Shown: positions 44,669 through 54,182 of the stretch, one piece after another
Layout: the number at the start of each line of letters is the position of its first letter
Numbering within the stretch: the stretch's first letter is position 1
Assembly: GCF_014189455.1 (NCBI RefSeq)
Contig: NZ_CP050299.1
Span: 124,001 to 188,000, forward strand
Length of the DNA stretch: 64,000 bases
Source of the DNA: Mesorhizobium huakuii
GTDB lineage: Bacteria > Pseudomonadota > Alphaproteobacteria > Rhizobiales > Rhizobiaceae
Direction of reading: 5' to 3'
Program-made: the position numbers and the translations under genes
The notes under the pieces: model-generated
The model's database searches: none
What the model was told of the DNA's origin: nothing
What the model saw: the letters and a program-made list of their open reading frames with translations, nothing else

Positions 44669-46115
44669 GGGAGCGGGAAAAAGCTGGGGTCAAGCCGCAA
44701 GGGCAAACTTGGCTTGCTTCAATCGACCATCGGCAACCGCCGCGCGGACCTGAAGTACCCTGTGAGCCCCTGCGGGAGACCAGCGCATCTGACGTTTTTT
44801 GTTCATGCGGGCATTGACGAGGCTGTTGGCGGCGGATTCGGCCGGGGCACTCGAGATCGGGTGATCCGCCCAATATCGTTGGCAGTAGTCGACCAGGGAG
44901 GTTTTGTTCTGGATCAGGTAGGTCTGAAGATTGCTGACCAGTTCGAAGAAGCGCTTGAGCTTGTTGCTGGCATCCGGCAGCCGAGCATATTGCTCCAACT
45001 GGCAAAGCATATCCCTCACGGCTCTCGTCGCCTCCCTGACGTAGCCGCTCCAGAGGAGATGACGAAGCCGCGGCACATGAAGCGCAGTGTCTCGAAGGTA
45101 GATACTCAGATTGCCAACGCTCTTGAGCCCTTCCCACGCCTGTTCGATGTGACGGAGCCGCATCGACAGATGGAACCAGTCGAGAATGTGGGTGATGGGC
45201 TGGCGTGTTGCGCCGATGACGATACCCTGCAGCCCGACGTCTCCGTCGCTGAAAACGGTGACGTCGCTGCCTGGCACCCACCCTTGCGCCCGCAGCGCCG
45301 CACGAACAACGTCGTGCTTGCCGGTGGTAACATGCGGTGAGGCCGCGAACTGACGCGGTGGTCGGCCTTTGGTCACAACCCGCCCCATGGCAATTTCGAA
45401 ATGGCGGCTCTGGTATCCGGGGACCGCGCGAATGTAGGCGCCATCAATGAACACGGAAATGGGCGACCCGTCGGCACGGCTCAGTCTATAGGGACTTGCA
45501 AGGTCCCATTTCTCGATCTGATCGGCGACCTTCGCCAGCCGGTTGCTTACAGTGCGATGATTGTGCGGCCGCATGGCCGGCACAAAAAGGTCGAGAACAC
45601 GCGCCGCTTCACGAAATGACAATCGGGAGCCGAGTTCAGCCTGAATGCGCTGCAACTCCGGCGTGGCTCTGCCGTTCAACAGGGCTTCTGTTCTTCCTTC
45701 GCCAGGATTCGCCGATCCGTCGCACGCGCAGCCGCGAAAGCGAGGTACGCGCATACGGCAAACGCCAAAGAGCGAGTCGACCGTGCGAGATCGGTAGTCA
45801 TGGATGCTCCTAACGCGACCGCATTCCAAACAATTCCTATCGAGCTGTGCCGCCTGATCTGCCTGGAACTGCGTGAATTCCCCTGCAGGCGGCGCTGTAT
45901 GCCCTTGCTTTCATCCAGAGAGAGGCCGAAGTCGCCGAGCCGCGCCCCTTCGACGTTGCGTGCGACAATTGCGATCTCTCGACGTAGCGGCAGGCCATCG
46001 GCGCCAACCAATTCGACCCAGACCTTCATCCTCAATTGCGCTGCCACCGAATGCCCCTTCCGACAAAAAGCTCCGGTTACGCTAAAATTCTTACCCCCAG
46101 CTTTTTCCCGCTCCC
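44669..46115 (-). mobile_element. ISKra4-family element, 1447 bp
   Basis: Same ends as the copy at 33935, inverted relative to it and one base shorter. It is inserted in the terminal repeat of the IS6 element at 46116. Confidence 0.92.
44690..46029 (-). pseudogene. ISKra4-family transposase, frameshifted
   Basis: From ATG 46029 the frame runs through SLDESKGIQRRLQG, where a run of five Gs (as in the copy at 34021) has become four (near 45887). The remaining 379 residues are in another frame and otherwise identical to the intact copy. Confidence 0.9.
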
Positions 46116-46925
46116 TAAACTTAACGCTGTGAAAACAAGATCTGGGAGTGAGGCTTTGGTTCATTCGGCGTGAAGTCGCGCGATTTGGCGCCATGCTTGC
46201 ATGGCAGTTGCTCGCAGTTCTCGATGGTGGGTGGATGGAATATCGTGGCGGGGAACGTTAAAGAGGTTGGCGATCGGGTCGTGGACGGAAACGAAACGCT
46301 GAAGATGTCGCGCTGACTTGAAGCGCTTCATGATCCTCTCCCGCCGTCGGACGGGTTGATGAGAGTTCTCCGCCCGATTGTTCAGGCCCTTGTGCGAGCG
46401 ATGCTCGACGCCTGGCATGATCTCCCGCTTCGCCGCACCGTAGGATCGAAGCTTGTCGGTGATCATCACACGCGGCGAACGGCCTTGCCCTTTCAGAAGC
46501 TTTCGCATCAAGCGCTTTGCCGCCTTGGCATTGCGACGGCTTTGCACCAACACGTCGAGAACAAACCCGTCCTGATCAACGGCGCGCCAAAGCCAGTGTT
46601 TCTTTCCACCGATGGTGATGACAACCTCATCGAGATGCCATTTGTCGCCGAGCTTGCCGGCCGATCGCTTCCGGTATCATTGGCAAAGTGTCTGCCAAAT
46701 TTCTCAGCCCAAAGTCGCACGGTCTGGTGAGAGACGATGACGCCACGAGCTGCCAGCATATCCTCGACCATCCGCAGGCTGAGCGGAAACCGGAAATAGA
46801 GCCAAACGGCATGGGCAATCACCTGCGCCGGAAATCGGTGGCGACGATAAAGAGGATCACGGGAAAATCTGGTCATGCCGCCAGATCCCACATTTTGATC
46901 GATGCCCGGTTAACGTTACGGTGCC
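46116..46925 (-). mobile_element. IS6-family (type 2) element, tip severed
   Basis: Lacks the outer GGCACCG of one end, which is found at 35383-35398; otherwise complete. Confidence 0.88.
46161..46891 (-). pseudogene. IS6-family transposase (type 2), frameshifted
   Basis: One base is missing near 46675 (CTTCCGGTATC instead of CTTCCGGATATC in the intact copies), splitting the 243-residue protein after EKFGRHFAND. All other blocks are as in the intact copy at 16509. Confidence 0.9.
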
Positions 46926-47431
46926 GCGACGAGGCCACTCTGCGGACGGAAATCCGCCGCGCCAACGACGTCTGCGCGGTCCATCGCTGCCAACTGATCG
47001 TCAACGACTATTGGCGGCTCGCCATTGAAAAAGGCTGCGACTTCGTCCATCTCGACCACGAGGATTTGGCCGCGGCCGACCTGCTGGCGATCAAGTACGC
47101 CGGATTGAAGCTCGGACTTTCGACCCACGATCACGCCGAACTGGAAACAGCCCTCGCAGCCGAACCGGACTATATCGCGCTCGGCCCCATTTACCCGACC
47201 ATCCTGAAGAAGATGAAATGGCGCCCGCAAGGGGTCGAACGGATCGGCGAATGGAAGCGCCGGGTCGCGCCGATCCCATTGGTTGCCATTGGTGGCCTCA
47301 ACCCTGACCGTCTCGACGGTGTCTTCGCAGCTGGTGCCGACAGCGCGGCGGTGGTCACCGACATCACATTCAATGCGGATCCCGAACTGCGCACGCGGGA
47401 ATGGATCGAAAAGACGGATCCATCGCGCTGA
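46926..47431 (+). pseudogene. thiE: thiamine-phosphate synthase ThiE, N-terminally truncated
   Basis: About 165 residues of a ~200-residue TIM barrel. CQLIVNDYWRLAIEKGCDFV and HLDHEDLAAADLLAIKYAGL hold the diphosphate/thiazole-binding region, DYIALGPIYPTILKKMKW the family GPI motif, and VAIGGLNPDRLDGVFAAGAD the phosphate-binding loop. ThiE joins HMP-PP and the thiazole phosphate to give thiamine phosphate. The first ~35 residues were removed by the IS6 insertion. In several rhizobia thiC-O-G-E genes are plasmid-borne. Confidence 0.8.
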
Positions 47432-48184
47432 AGCGAGAACCCCATGTGCTTGTCGTTGGTGGGTCGGACTCCAGCGGTGGGGCTGGAATTGCGCGCGACA
47501 TCGAGACGATCGCTTCCATTGGCGTGCGCACCTGCCTTGCCGTCTCTGCGCTGACGGTGCAGACGCACAAAGCCGTCATGGAAATCAGTCATTCGTCACC
47601 GGGTCTGGTGGCCGATCAGATGCGGGCGGCGCTGCAGGCCAACAAGGTGGCGGCCATCAAGATCGGCAACGGCCGAGATCATCGTGGCCGTTGTCACAGT
47701 GCTGCGTGAAAATCCGCACGTGCCGGCAATACTGGACCCGGTGCTGGCGTCGACATCAGGCCGGACGCTTCTGGAAGCCGGCGCCATCGCCGTCATGAAG
47801 CGCGATCTGATGCCACTTTGCTGTATTGTCGCATCCAATCTCATCGAGTTGGCGCTCCTTGTTGGCTCGGAACTGGCGGTGGATGAGGGCGGCGCAGTGT
47901 TGCAAGGCCAGGAATTGCTGAACGCTGCAGCGCAGGCCCTGCTGATCAAGGGCGGCCACGCATCGGGACATCGATCAACCGATGTTCTGTTGCGCTTCGA
48001 TCAAGAACCAATCCGCTTCGACACACCGCGCCTGATCTCATCGATGCGCGGGACGGGTTGCATGCTTGCCAGCGCGATTGCGGCGCATCTGGCCAATGCG
48101 AGATCGCTTCAAGATAGCGTGCGCGAAGGCAAGCTGTTCGTGTTCGAGAAGCTCCGGAAACATGCAGCCGAAAACAGCGAGTGA
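47401..48184 (+). pseudogene. thiD: hydroxymethylpyrimidine (phosphate) kinase ThiD, frameshifted
   Basis: N-terminal PHVLVVGGSDSSGGAGIARD is the substrate/nucleotide motif of ThiD. After AAIKIG an extra base near 47667 shifts the frame to TAEIIVAVVTVLRENPHVPA. The remainder holds ILDPVLASTSGRTLLEAGAI, LIKGGHASG and the anion-hole motif RLISSMRGTGCMLASAIAAH (normally GTGCTLSAAIA). It overlaps the end of thiE, so the two formed an operon. The pathway branch is inactive here unless a chromosomal copy exists. Confidence 0.82.
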
Positions 48185-48250
48185 CCGTTTTGCGGCGGTT
48201 TGCCGACCACCACATGGGAGCGTCTGACGAGCGATCTCCCTACTCCAAAG

Positions 48251-48304
48251 AAAGCGAGTTCGAGGGGCCTCTGAAGGAGCGGAAGAACTCGCGTTTCCTT
48301 TTTT
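48251..48304 (+). terminator. Rho-independent-like terminator after thiED
   Basis: AAAGCGAGTTC and GAACTCGCGTTT pair across a 23-base loop and are followed by CCTTTTTT, about 70 bases after the thiD stop. Confidence 0.55.
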
Positions 48305-48857
48305 CACGGTCCGCTGAAAAGTCTTCAGCCTAAACATGACTATTGTGGTTCGCCTGTCGTATTTCCGAACGCCATTGCACGGTAGAGTGACCGAACCTCA
48401 CTGGCGTGGCACGGAAGGCCAGGAGGCCATCGTACAAGCTGAGGCATAGGACGGCGCAGACCGTCCGCTCTTCAAAGAAGAATATTCTCCAGGGGGATCG
48501 TCATCATTGATCCGGCTGTCAGGAGGCCTGGGCAGCTGAAAGAGGGCGATGGCTATGATATGGTCAGGGACGGGATTGCATGGTTTGCGTCAGGCACCTG
48601 CACGGATCACCTCTCAAAAATGGCAGGCCGGTCCCGGCATCGAAGCGCCGTCGCGAGATTTTCGCGGCCGCGGTGGCTTCGCTGTCAATTGTCCGCAGGG
48701 CGAAATCCGCAGCAAATGAGTGTGCGCTAAAGGCATAGCCGCCTCCGCAAGCGGAGGCGGCTACAAAAGCGCAATCGATGCTAATTTCGTGACGATCACC
48801 GTCGTGTCCTTCAGCAGGATTTTGCAGAATGCCGCCACTTTCCGCGCGTGCTGCGGC
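48305..48857. other. stretch without a recognisable gene
   Basis: No frame with family motifs was found on either strand; probably eroded intergenic DNA. Confidence 0.3.
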
Positions 48858-49460
48858 TCAGACTGCTCGTCGGTAAGTCCAGAGCTGTGCGGGCGGGATG
48901 TTGCGGACGACGAAATCATAGTGAGACACGACGTAGCGGTCGGGCATTTTGATCACCGGCGACAAAGGTCCGTAGGTGATCTGAATGACAGGTCTCCCGC
49001 GAGGAATTCGGGCAAGCAAATCCTCAAGCAATGCAATGCGCTGTTCCATCGGAAAACTCAGCAACGGCACCGCACTTATCACACAGTCGAATTGCTCCCC
49101 GCGCCGCTCGGCCAGCACTTCCTCCAGCGCGAACGCATCGCCCAATCGAAAATCCACCCCTGGAAAGCGTCGTGTGAGACGATGATAGAAATCCTTGGAT
49201 TATTCGACCGAAACCAGCTGATGCGGCTTGATGCCCCTTTCCAGGATTGCCTTGGTGATGACGCCAGTTCCTGCGCCCAGCTCAAGAACCGGCAATCCGG
49301 ATGCCGGATTGATAACGCTTGCCATACGACGCGCGGCATGAACGGACGTTGGCATCAGCGCGCCCACTCGTTTCCTGTCCTTCTGCCAGCCCTTGAAGAA
49401 TTGCACTTCTTCTTCGAACTTCCTGGCGAGGAGCTCCTTCAATCGAAAGACCATATCCAC
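48858..49460 (-). pseudogene. pmtA: phospholipid N-methyltransferase PmtA, nonsense mutation
   Basis: Reads RLKELLARKFEEEVQFFKGW, then motif I LPVLELGAGTGVITKAILER, then LVSVE followed by TAA at 49201 where Tyr (TAC) is expected. The remainder continues in the same frame: SKDFYHRLTRRFPGVDFRLG, DCVISAVPLLSFPMEQRIAL, PVIQITYGPLSPVIKMPDRY, ending LWTYRRAV. It is full length (~200 residues) apart from the single stop. The Sinorhizobium-type enzyme methylates phosphatidylethanolamine to phosphatidylcholine at the inner membrane. This lipid matters for symbiosis, so a second copy elsewhere is expected. Confidence 0.8.
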
Positions 49461-49489
49461 TCCCTGCTACGCTATTTGTCTGGGTCATT

Positions 49490-49780
49490 TTGACGACGCA
49501 CTCTATCCCCTTGCCGGACTGGAGACCGCCGACAGCGGTGCTGTCGCAATAGACGGCTAGCCGGTGCATGGCGTCGGCGCCGAGCGCGCGGTGATCTTCC
49601 AGGAAACCGCCTGCTGCCTTGGCCGAGCGTACTCGGCAACGTCGCTTTCGGCCTCGAGGTACGGGGCATGGCCAACCAAGAAGCCGAAGAAAGGGTCCGC
49701 TTCCATATTGCACTGGTGGTCGGCCTCGCCGAATTCACCGATGCCTGGCCAAGGCAGCTTTCAGGCGGCAGCGCCTCTCC
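49490..49780 (+). pseudogene. ABC transporter ATP-binding protein remnant (SsuB/TauB type)
   Basis: Pieces in three frames assemble to LAGLETADSGAVAIDG, VHGVGAERAVIFQE, GNVAFGLEVRGMANQEAEER and FTDAWPRQLSGG, i.e. the region from after Walker A through the Q-loop to the ABC signature. Several frameshifts and a stop are present, so it is long dead. Confidence 0.6.
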
Positions 49781-49808
49781 ACCGCTATATATCTGAGTTA
49801 AGCGCAAT

Positions 49809-50123
49809 TCAGCAAAGCCAGTGGTTTCCAAAAGGGCTGACCAGAGCGTCGGAACGCATCGTGGGGCTTTGCGGTCGCAATAGGTTGGGCGGGGTCGCGG
49901 TATGATGCTCATCTTGTTGCTCTGGCCCGGGCGCGTAGGCTATCTCGTCGTCGGTCCAGCCGGATTCCGCTGCGCGCTCAACCAATTCCTGAAGGGCCGG
50001 TTCCAAGGCGAGCTGGCATTGAAGGCCGCGGTCCGTATGTCGACTGGGCACCTTGGTTCGGCGATCGCAATGCTTGATCTCTTCGTTGCAGGCCATGGGC
50101 TCTCGCCCCTCCCCTTTCGCCAT
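49809..50123 (-). CDS. hypothetical small protein
   Basis: 104 codons; the only conserved-looking segment is LALEPALQELVERAAESGWT-DDEIA, a helix pair seen in small proteins of unknown function. The C-terminal half is probably not native. Confidence 0.25.
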   Translation of the reverse strand: MAKGEGREPMACNEEIKHCDRRTKVPSRHTDRGLQCQLALEPALQELVERAAESGWTDDEIAYAPGPEQQDEHHTATPPNLLRPQSPTMRSDALVSPFGNHWLC

Positions 50124-50299
50124 ACAAGGCGCGCCAGCTCACGCGTTGTTCGTGCGCGCCTCGGCAATCGCTTCATCAACCAGCCGCTCCAGCGATCCGG
50201 CGCGTTCAAGCTCCTTGAAGAAATAATGCGGCGTGACGCTACCGAGCCGGTGCAACTCGGCTGCCCGTTTCGCATCGAGCAAGACAACCGGCGGCGGGT

Positions 50300-50460
50300 T
50301 GACCGTCACGCTCCAGCGCTTTCCTGAAGAAGCGCTTGGCCGCCGGACAGGTGCTCGTCGACCTGCCATTTGCGGGTCACGAGCCGCTTGCGCCGGGTGA
50401 AGCGTCCCAGGCGCAGTGGGGCGAAATGAACGACCCCGCGGTATCGTGGAATGGCGATGC
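50300..50460 (-). pseudogene. IS6-family transposase remnant
   Basis: VVHFAPLRLGRFTRRKRLVT and RKWQVDEH, then a jump to the AAKRFFRKALERDG block. A large internal deletion has removed the DDE core. The neighbouring frame at 50139-50300 (ELHRLGSVTPHYFFKELERA) cannot be assigned. Confidence 0.55.
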
Positions 50461-50473
50461 TGATGCGGCGCTA

Positions 50474-51370
50474 CTATTGCACCTCCTGTAGCCTCGCCGT
50501 CATGAAGTCTATGAAAGTGCGGACCTTGGCGGAAAGGTATTTTCGGCTCGGATATACGGCATGTAGCGTGTTGGTGAACCCGATCGCGTCTGGAAGCACC
50601 ATCTCCAGCCGGCCTGCTTCGATATCCGGCTCAACCATCCATTTCGGTAGAAAAACAAGGCCCATGCCCCGCAGCGCTGCAAGCTGCAAAATCGTCTCGT
50701 TCTCGCTCTGCATCACGCGACGGAATGTGACCCTGTGCCGTCCATCCGGACCTTCCAGCGACAGGCTGTCGCCGAGGTTGATCCCGCTGAACCAAAGCAG
50801 CGCGTGGCCATTGAGATCGGTGATACGTTGGGGTCGCCCTGTTCGCTCCAGATATTCCGGCGATGCCATGAGACGAAACTCGATCTGGGTCAGCGGACGG
50901 GCAACAAGGCCCGGATCGAGCCGCTCGCGCGACGTTGCCCGCAGAGCCAGGTCGAAACCTTCGTCCACCAGATTGACGATACGCCCGCTTAGATCGACAT
51001 CCAGGCAGACGTCGGGATAGCGCTGATTGTAGGCGGCCAGTATGTCTACAAAGCAGGAACTGGCTGCCCAAACCGGCGCACTCAGTTTCAGGGTCCCACG
51101 GGGTGCCACGGTGACGTTGCCGACAGCCGCTTCCACCTCGTCAAGCCCTTCAAGCATCTGTTTGGTTTGATTGAAATAAAGCGCACCAGACTCTGTGAGG
51201 CTGACTCTTCGGCTGGTCCGGTTGAGCAACCGGGTGCCCAGGCGGTTCTCCAACTGCATTACGTGTTTGCTGGCCATTGCCGGCGAAATGCCGAGGCGAT
51301 CTGCGGCAGCGGTGAAGCTTTTTAGGTCGGCGACGGTGCAAAACACCCGCAGGCTCGTCAACGTATCCAT
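50474..51370 (-). CDS. LysR-family transcriptional regulator
   Basis: 298 residues, intact. The N-terminal helix-turn-helix (MDTLTSLRVFCTVADLKSFT, AAADRLGISPAMASKHVMQL and TRLLNRTSRRVSLTESGALY) is followed by a periplasmic-binding-like effector domain (GTLKLSAPVWAASSCFVDIL and LVDEGFDLALRATSRERLDP). It is divergent from the dioxygenase operon, separated by 160 bp, and so probably controls it. The inducer is unknown. Confidence 0.9.
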   Translation of the reverse strand: MDTLTSLRVFCTVADLKSFTAAADRLGISPAMASKHVMQLENRLGTRLLNRTSRRVSLTESGALYFNQTKQMLEGLDEVEAAVGNVTVAPRGTLKLSAPVWAASSCFVDILAAYNQRYPDVCLDVDLSGRIVNLVDEGFDLALRATSRERLDPGLVARPLTQIEFRLMASPEYLERTGRPQRITDLNGHALLWFSGINLGDSLSLEGPDGRHRVTFRRVMQSENETILQLAALRGMGLVFLPKWMVEPDIEAGRLEMVLPDAIGFTNTLHAVYPSRKYLSAKVRTFIDFMTARLQEVQ

Positions 51371-51397
51371 TTATCATCAACATCCAGGAAATGGTTC

Positions 51398-51425
51398 TTC
51401 AATATCAGCCAGATTGATCATTGAA
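51398..51425. promoter_or_regulatory. candidate LysR-type operator
   Basis: The divergent intergenic region holds TCAAT-N9-ATTGA (51399-51417) and, overlapping it, TTCAAT...ATTGAA (51398-51425). Dyads of this kind are typical LysR-type binding sites; assignment rests on position and symmetry only. Confidence 0.4.
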
Positions 51426-51530
51426 GGAGAAAAAATCAAATTCTTCCGCAACGGACGCCCTTGGAAGGCAAGCTTTTCAAACGGCGCCCCAGCCGCGGAT
51501 TTTGCGGTCACCTCATGAAGGACAAACCTG

Positions 51531-52379
51531 GTGACAGATTCCTTGCTCCCGACCTACTTCATCAGTCATGGCGGCGGACCCTGGCCCTATATTACGGGCG
51601 AGTTCCGCCGCAATTTCGACGTGCTTGAGAAGTCGCTGGTGGACATGCGCGCCGAACTCGGCAGCGCGCCGAAGGCGGTCCTCGTGATCTCGGGCCACTG
51701 GGAAGAGACTGGTTTTGCCATCTCGTCAGGTGTCAAGCCGGGCATGGTCTATGACTATCACGGCTTTCCGGAATACCTCTATAGCATCGCCTACAATGCG
51801 CCCGGCTCGCCGGAGCTTGCGAACCGTGTTCAGCGGCGACTCCTCGCAAGCGGCATCGAAGCGGCACTTGATCCAACACGCGGTTACGATCACGGCACCT
51901 TCAGCATCATGAAGCCTCTCTATCCGGACGAGGACATTCCTTTGGTCCAGCTTTCGCTGGATATGGGTTACGATCCGGCGCTGCATATCAAGGTCGGCCG
52001 AGCTCTCGCGCCTCTGCGCGCCGAGGGCGTTCTGATCATCGGCAGCGGCCTCAGCTATCACAACCTGTCTGCCATGCGCGGCACGGACGGATACGAGCCG
52101 TCCCGTCGCTTTGACGCCTGGCTCCAGGAAACTCTGATGCATTGTCCTTCCGAGAAGCGAACCGAACGGCTCATCGAATGGGAACGGGCGCCAGCCGCCC
52201 GCGCGGCGCACCCCCGTGAAGATCACCTCATCCCGCTGATGGTGGTGGTCGGTGCCGCCGAAGACGAACCGGGTGCCACGATCTATCACCAGAAGGACTT
52301 CGCGGGCGGGCTCACCGCATCGAGTTTCCGCTTCGGTCTCGCCCCTTCAGCCGCCCAAGCAAATGGAGATGCGCCATGA
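51531..52379 (+). CDS. class III extradiol ring-cleavage dioxygenase (DODA/YgiD type)
   Basis: 282 residues with GTG start. The LigB-like fold shows LLPTYFISHGGGPWPYITGE with the first metal histidine, VLVISGHWEETGFAISSG with a second, GYDHGTFSIMKPLYPDEDIP, and GVLIIGSGLSYHNLSAMRG. These are the zinc/iron-binding and catalytic His positions of the YgiD/4,5-DOPA-dioxygenase branch. It opens catechol-type rings. The real substrate is unknown. First gene of a four-gene operon; overlaps the next gene by 4 bases. Confidence 0.88.
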   Translation: MTDSLLPTYFISHGGGPWPYITGEFRRNFDVLEKSLVDMRAELGSAPKAVLVISGHWEETGFAISSGVKPGMVYDYHGFPEYLYSIAYNAPGSPELANRVQRRLLASGIEAALDPTRGYDHGTFSIMKPLYPDEDIPLVQLSLDMGYDPALHIKVGRALAPLRAEGVLIIGSGLSYHNLSAMRGTDGYEPSRRFDAWLQETLMHCPSEKRTERLIEWERAPAARAAHPREDHLIPLMVVVGAAEDEPGATIYHQKDFAGGLTASSFRFGLAPSAAQANGDAP

Positions 52380-52756
52380 TCAGCGAAACGTTCAAACCGA
52401 TCGTCTATCTCAAGGAGAACTGCCCCTTCTGCTTGAAAGTTCGCCTGTTTCTTCTGGAATCAGGCCTGGCTTCGGAAGTTGAAAGCCGCGACTTCGTTTC
52501 CGGCACCGCGGGGGAGCAAGAAATCCGGACAGAGCTGCTGCCGCACCTCGATGAGGTGAGCTTTCCGTGCGCGCAGCTTGAGCCCGGTCGTTACGTCACT
52601 GAATCCGACGACATTGTTGCATTCTTCGCGGCAAAGGCGGGCCGCGATCCGGCCAGGCTGCCGGTCTACCGGAACTATGTCGATGGCGTCTTTGCCATGT
52701 CGATGAAGCTCTGGAAGGAAAACCAGGAACTGAAGAAGGCGGTTTCCGCCGCCTGA
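52376..52756 (+). CDS. glutaredoxin/GST N-terminal-like thioredoxin-fold protein
   Basis: 126 residues. KPIVYLKENCPFCLKVRLFL carries a CPFC redox-active motif like that of glutaredoxins. The following SEVESRDFVSGTAGEQEIRT and VTESDDIVAFFA match the GST N-terminal domain, but no C-terminal GST domain is present. It may supply reducing power or glutathione chemistry for the operon's aromatic substrate. Overlaps the dioxygenase stop (ATGA). Confidence 0.82.
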   Translation: MISETFKPIVYLKENCPFCLKVRLFLLESGLASEVESRDFVSGTAGEQEIRTELLPHLDEVSFPCAQLEPGRYVTESDDIVAFFAAKAGRDPARLPVYRNYVDGVFAMSMKLWKENQELKKAVSAA

Positions 52757-52783
52757 CCACCCATCAACCAAATTGGAGATGTC

Positions 52784-53182
52784 ATGCTTGATACCGTCAA
52801 ATGGACGCCGCGCGTTCTTGCGATCCTTCGCATCATGACCGCACTTCTGTTCCTCGAACACGCGACCATGAAATTCCTGCAGTTCCCGGCCGCGATTCCG
52901 GGTGTGTCCTATCCGCTGCCCGCCATCATGATCGTTGCCGGCACAATCGAGGTGATCACCGCGCTGTTGATGTTCGTCGGATTTTACACGCGCCTCGCCG
53001 CCTTCATTGCTTCGGGTGAGATGGCAGCCGCCTATTTCATGGCACACGCGTCGCAGGGTTTCTGGCCGGCTCTGAATTTCGGCGAACCCGCGATCCTGTT
53101 CTGCTTCATCTTCCTTTATCTCGCCCTCGCAGGCGGTGGGGCATGGGCCCTCGAGAACGCTCGCCGCCCGGCCATGGCGTAA
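52784..53182 (+). CDS. DoxX-family inner-membrane protein
   Basis: 132 residues with four hydrophobic helices: VLAILRIMTALLFLEHATMK, YPLPAIMIVAGTIEVITALL, MFVGFYTRLAAFIASGEMAA and PAILFCFIFLYLALAGGGAW. DoxX/DoxD members are associated with quinone or oxidoreductase partners. It has a good ribosome-binding site (TTGGAGATGTC) and sits 27 bases after the preceding gene. Confidence 0.88.
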   Translation: MLDTVKWTPRVLAILRIMTALLFLEHATMKFLQFPAAIPGVSYPLPAIMIVAGTIEVITALLMFVGFYTRLAAFIASGEMAAAYFMAHASQGFWPALNFGEPAILFCFIFLYLALAGGGAWALENARRPAMA

Positions 53183-53241
53183 ACGGCAGCATCTGGAAAA
53201 AGCAAGTGCCAAACCAGACGACCAGAATTTTGGAGACCGCA

Positions 53242-54144
53242 ATGAAAGCCGCACTTCTCAAATCCTACGGCGACGTCGATCACTTCGAAATCGCCGATAT
53301 TCCGACGCCGCAGCCGGGGCCGGGCGAGGTCCTCATTAAGATCGAGGCATCCGCGGTCAACCCATTCGACCTTGTTCTCCGCCAGGGCTTCATGGCCGAA
53401 TTTATACCGCTGCCGCTGCCGGCTGTGCTTGGCGGAGACGCCGCCGGCGCCATTTCGGCGCTCGGCGAAGGCGTGACCGGTTTTGCGGTCGGTGACCGGG
53501 TTGTGGCCGATTTTCCGGCAAACGGCAAAGGCGCGCACGCCGAATATGGCGTCGTTGCAGCCACATCTGTCGCCAAGCTGCCTGCTGAACTAAGTTTCGA
53601 GCAGGGTGCCTCGCTCGTCAAAGCTGGCCTTACCGGGCGCCAAACCGTCGAAGCGCTGGGAGTCAAGGCTGGCGATCGGGTTCTGGTCTCGGGCGGCCTT
53701 GGCACGGTGGGACGGTCCGCGATCCAGTATCTCAAACAGATCGGCGCCAAGCCGGTGGCGGGCGTCCGGCGTGAGCGGCTGAGTGAAGGCCGCGACGTGG
53801 CGGGCGAAGCGCTCGATATCACGATCCCAGCCGCAGTTCCGAGTTTCGACTATGCCATCAGCGCCGCCGGCCCCGTAGCCGGCAATCTCATCAGCCATGT
53901 CCGCGACGGCGGCCATGTGGCCAGCGTTGTTCCGGTGCCCGAGGGCGCCAATGCCGGAAATCGCTTGGCTATCATTGAACTCTACCACCGCACCGATGCC
54001 GCCACGCTTAATGCAGTGCTGGATTCCGCCGTACGTGGGCAGCTGGTGATCCCGATTTCCCACACTTTCACCCTGGACCAGATTGGCGCGGCCCAAAAAG
54101 CGGTTGCAGCGGGCGCTCCCGGGAAAGTCGTGCTGAAGCACTGA
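53242..54144 (+). CDS. NADP-dependent quinone oxidoreductase (medium-chain dehydrogenase family)
   Basis: 300 residues from ATG 53242, behind GGAGACC. The GroES-like domain (MKAALLKSYGDVDHFEIADI, SAVNPFDLVLRQGFMAEFIP, LGGDAAGAISALGEGVTGFA) is followed by a Rossmann domain with the nucleotide motif GDRVLVSGGLGTVGRSAIQY. The catalytic-zinc cysteines are absent, as in zeta-crystallin-like quinone reductases. Last gene of the LysR-linked operon. An earlier in-frame ATG (53143) lies inside doxX and was rejected. Confidence 0.88.
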   Translation: MKAALLKSYGDVDHFEIADIPTPQPGPGEVLIKIEASAVNPFDLVLRQGFMAEFIPLPLPAVLGGDAAGAISALGEGVTGFAVGDRVVADFPANGKGAHAEYGVVAATSVAKLPAELSFEQGASLVKAGLTGRQTVEALGVKAGDRVLVSGGLGTVGRSAIQYLKQIGAKPVAGVRRERLSEGRDVAGEALDITIPAAVPSFDYAISAAGPVAGNLISHVRDGGHVASVVPVPEGANAGNRLAIIELYHRTDAATLNAVLDSAVRGQLVIPISHTFTLDQIGAAQKAVAAGAPGKVVLKH

Positions 54145-54182
54145 CAGCAAGAATATGGCCTCGCCGTATGTGACATTCGATT

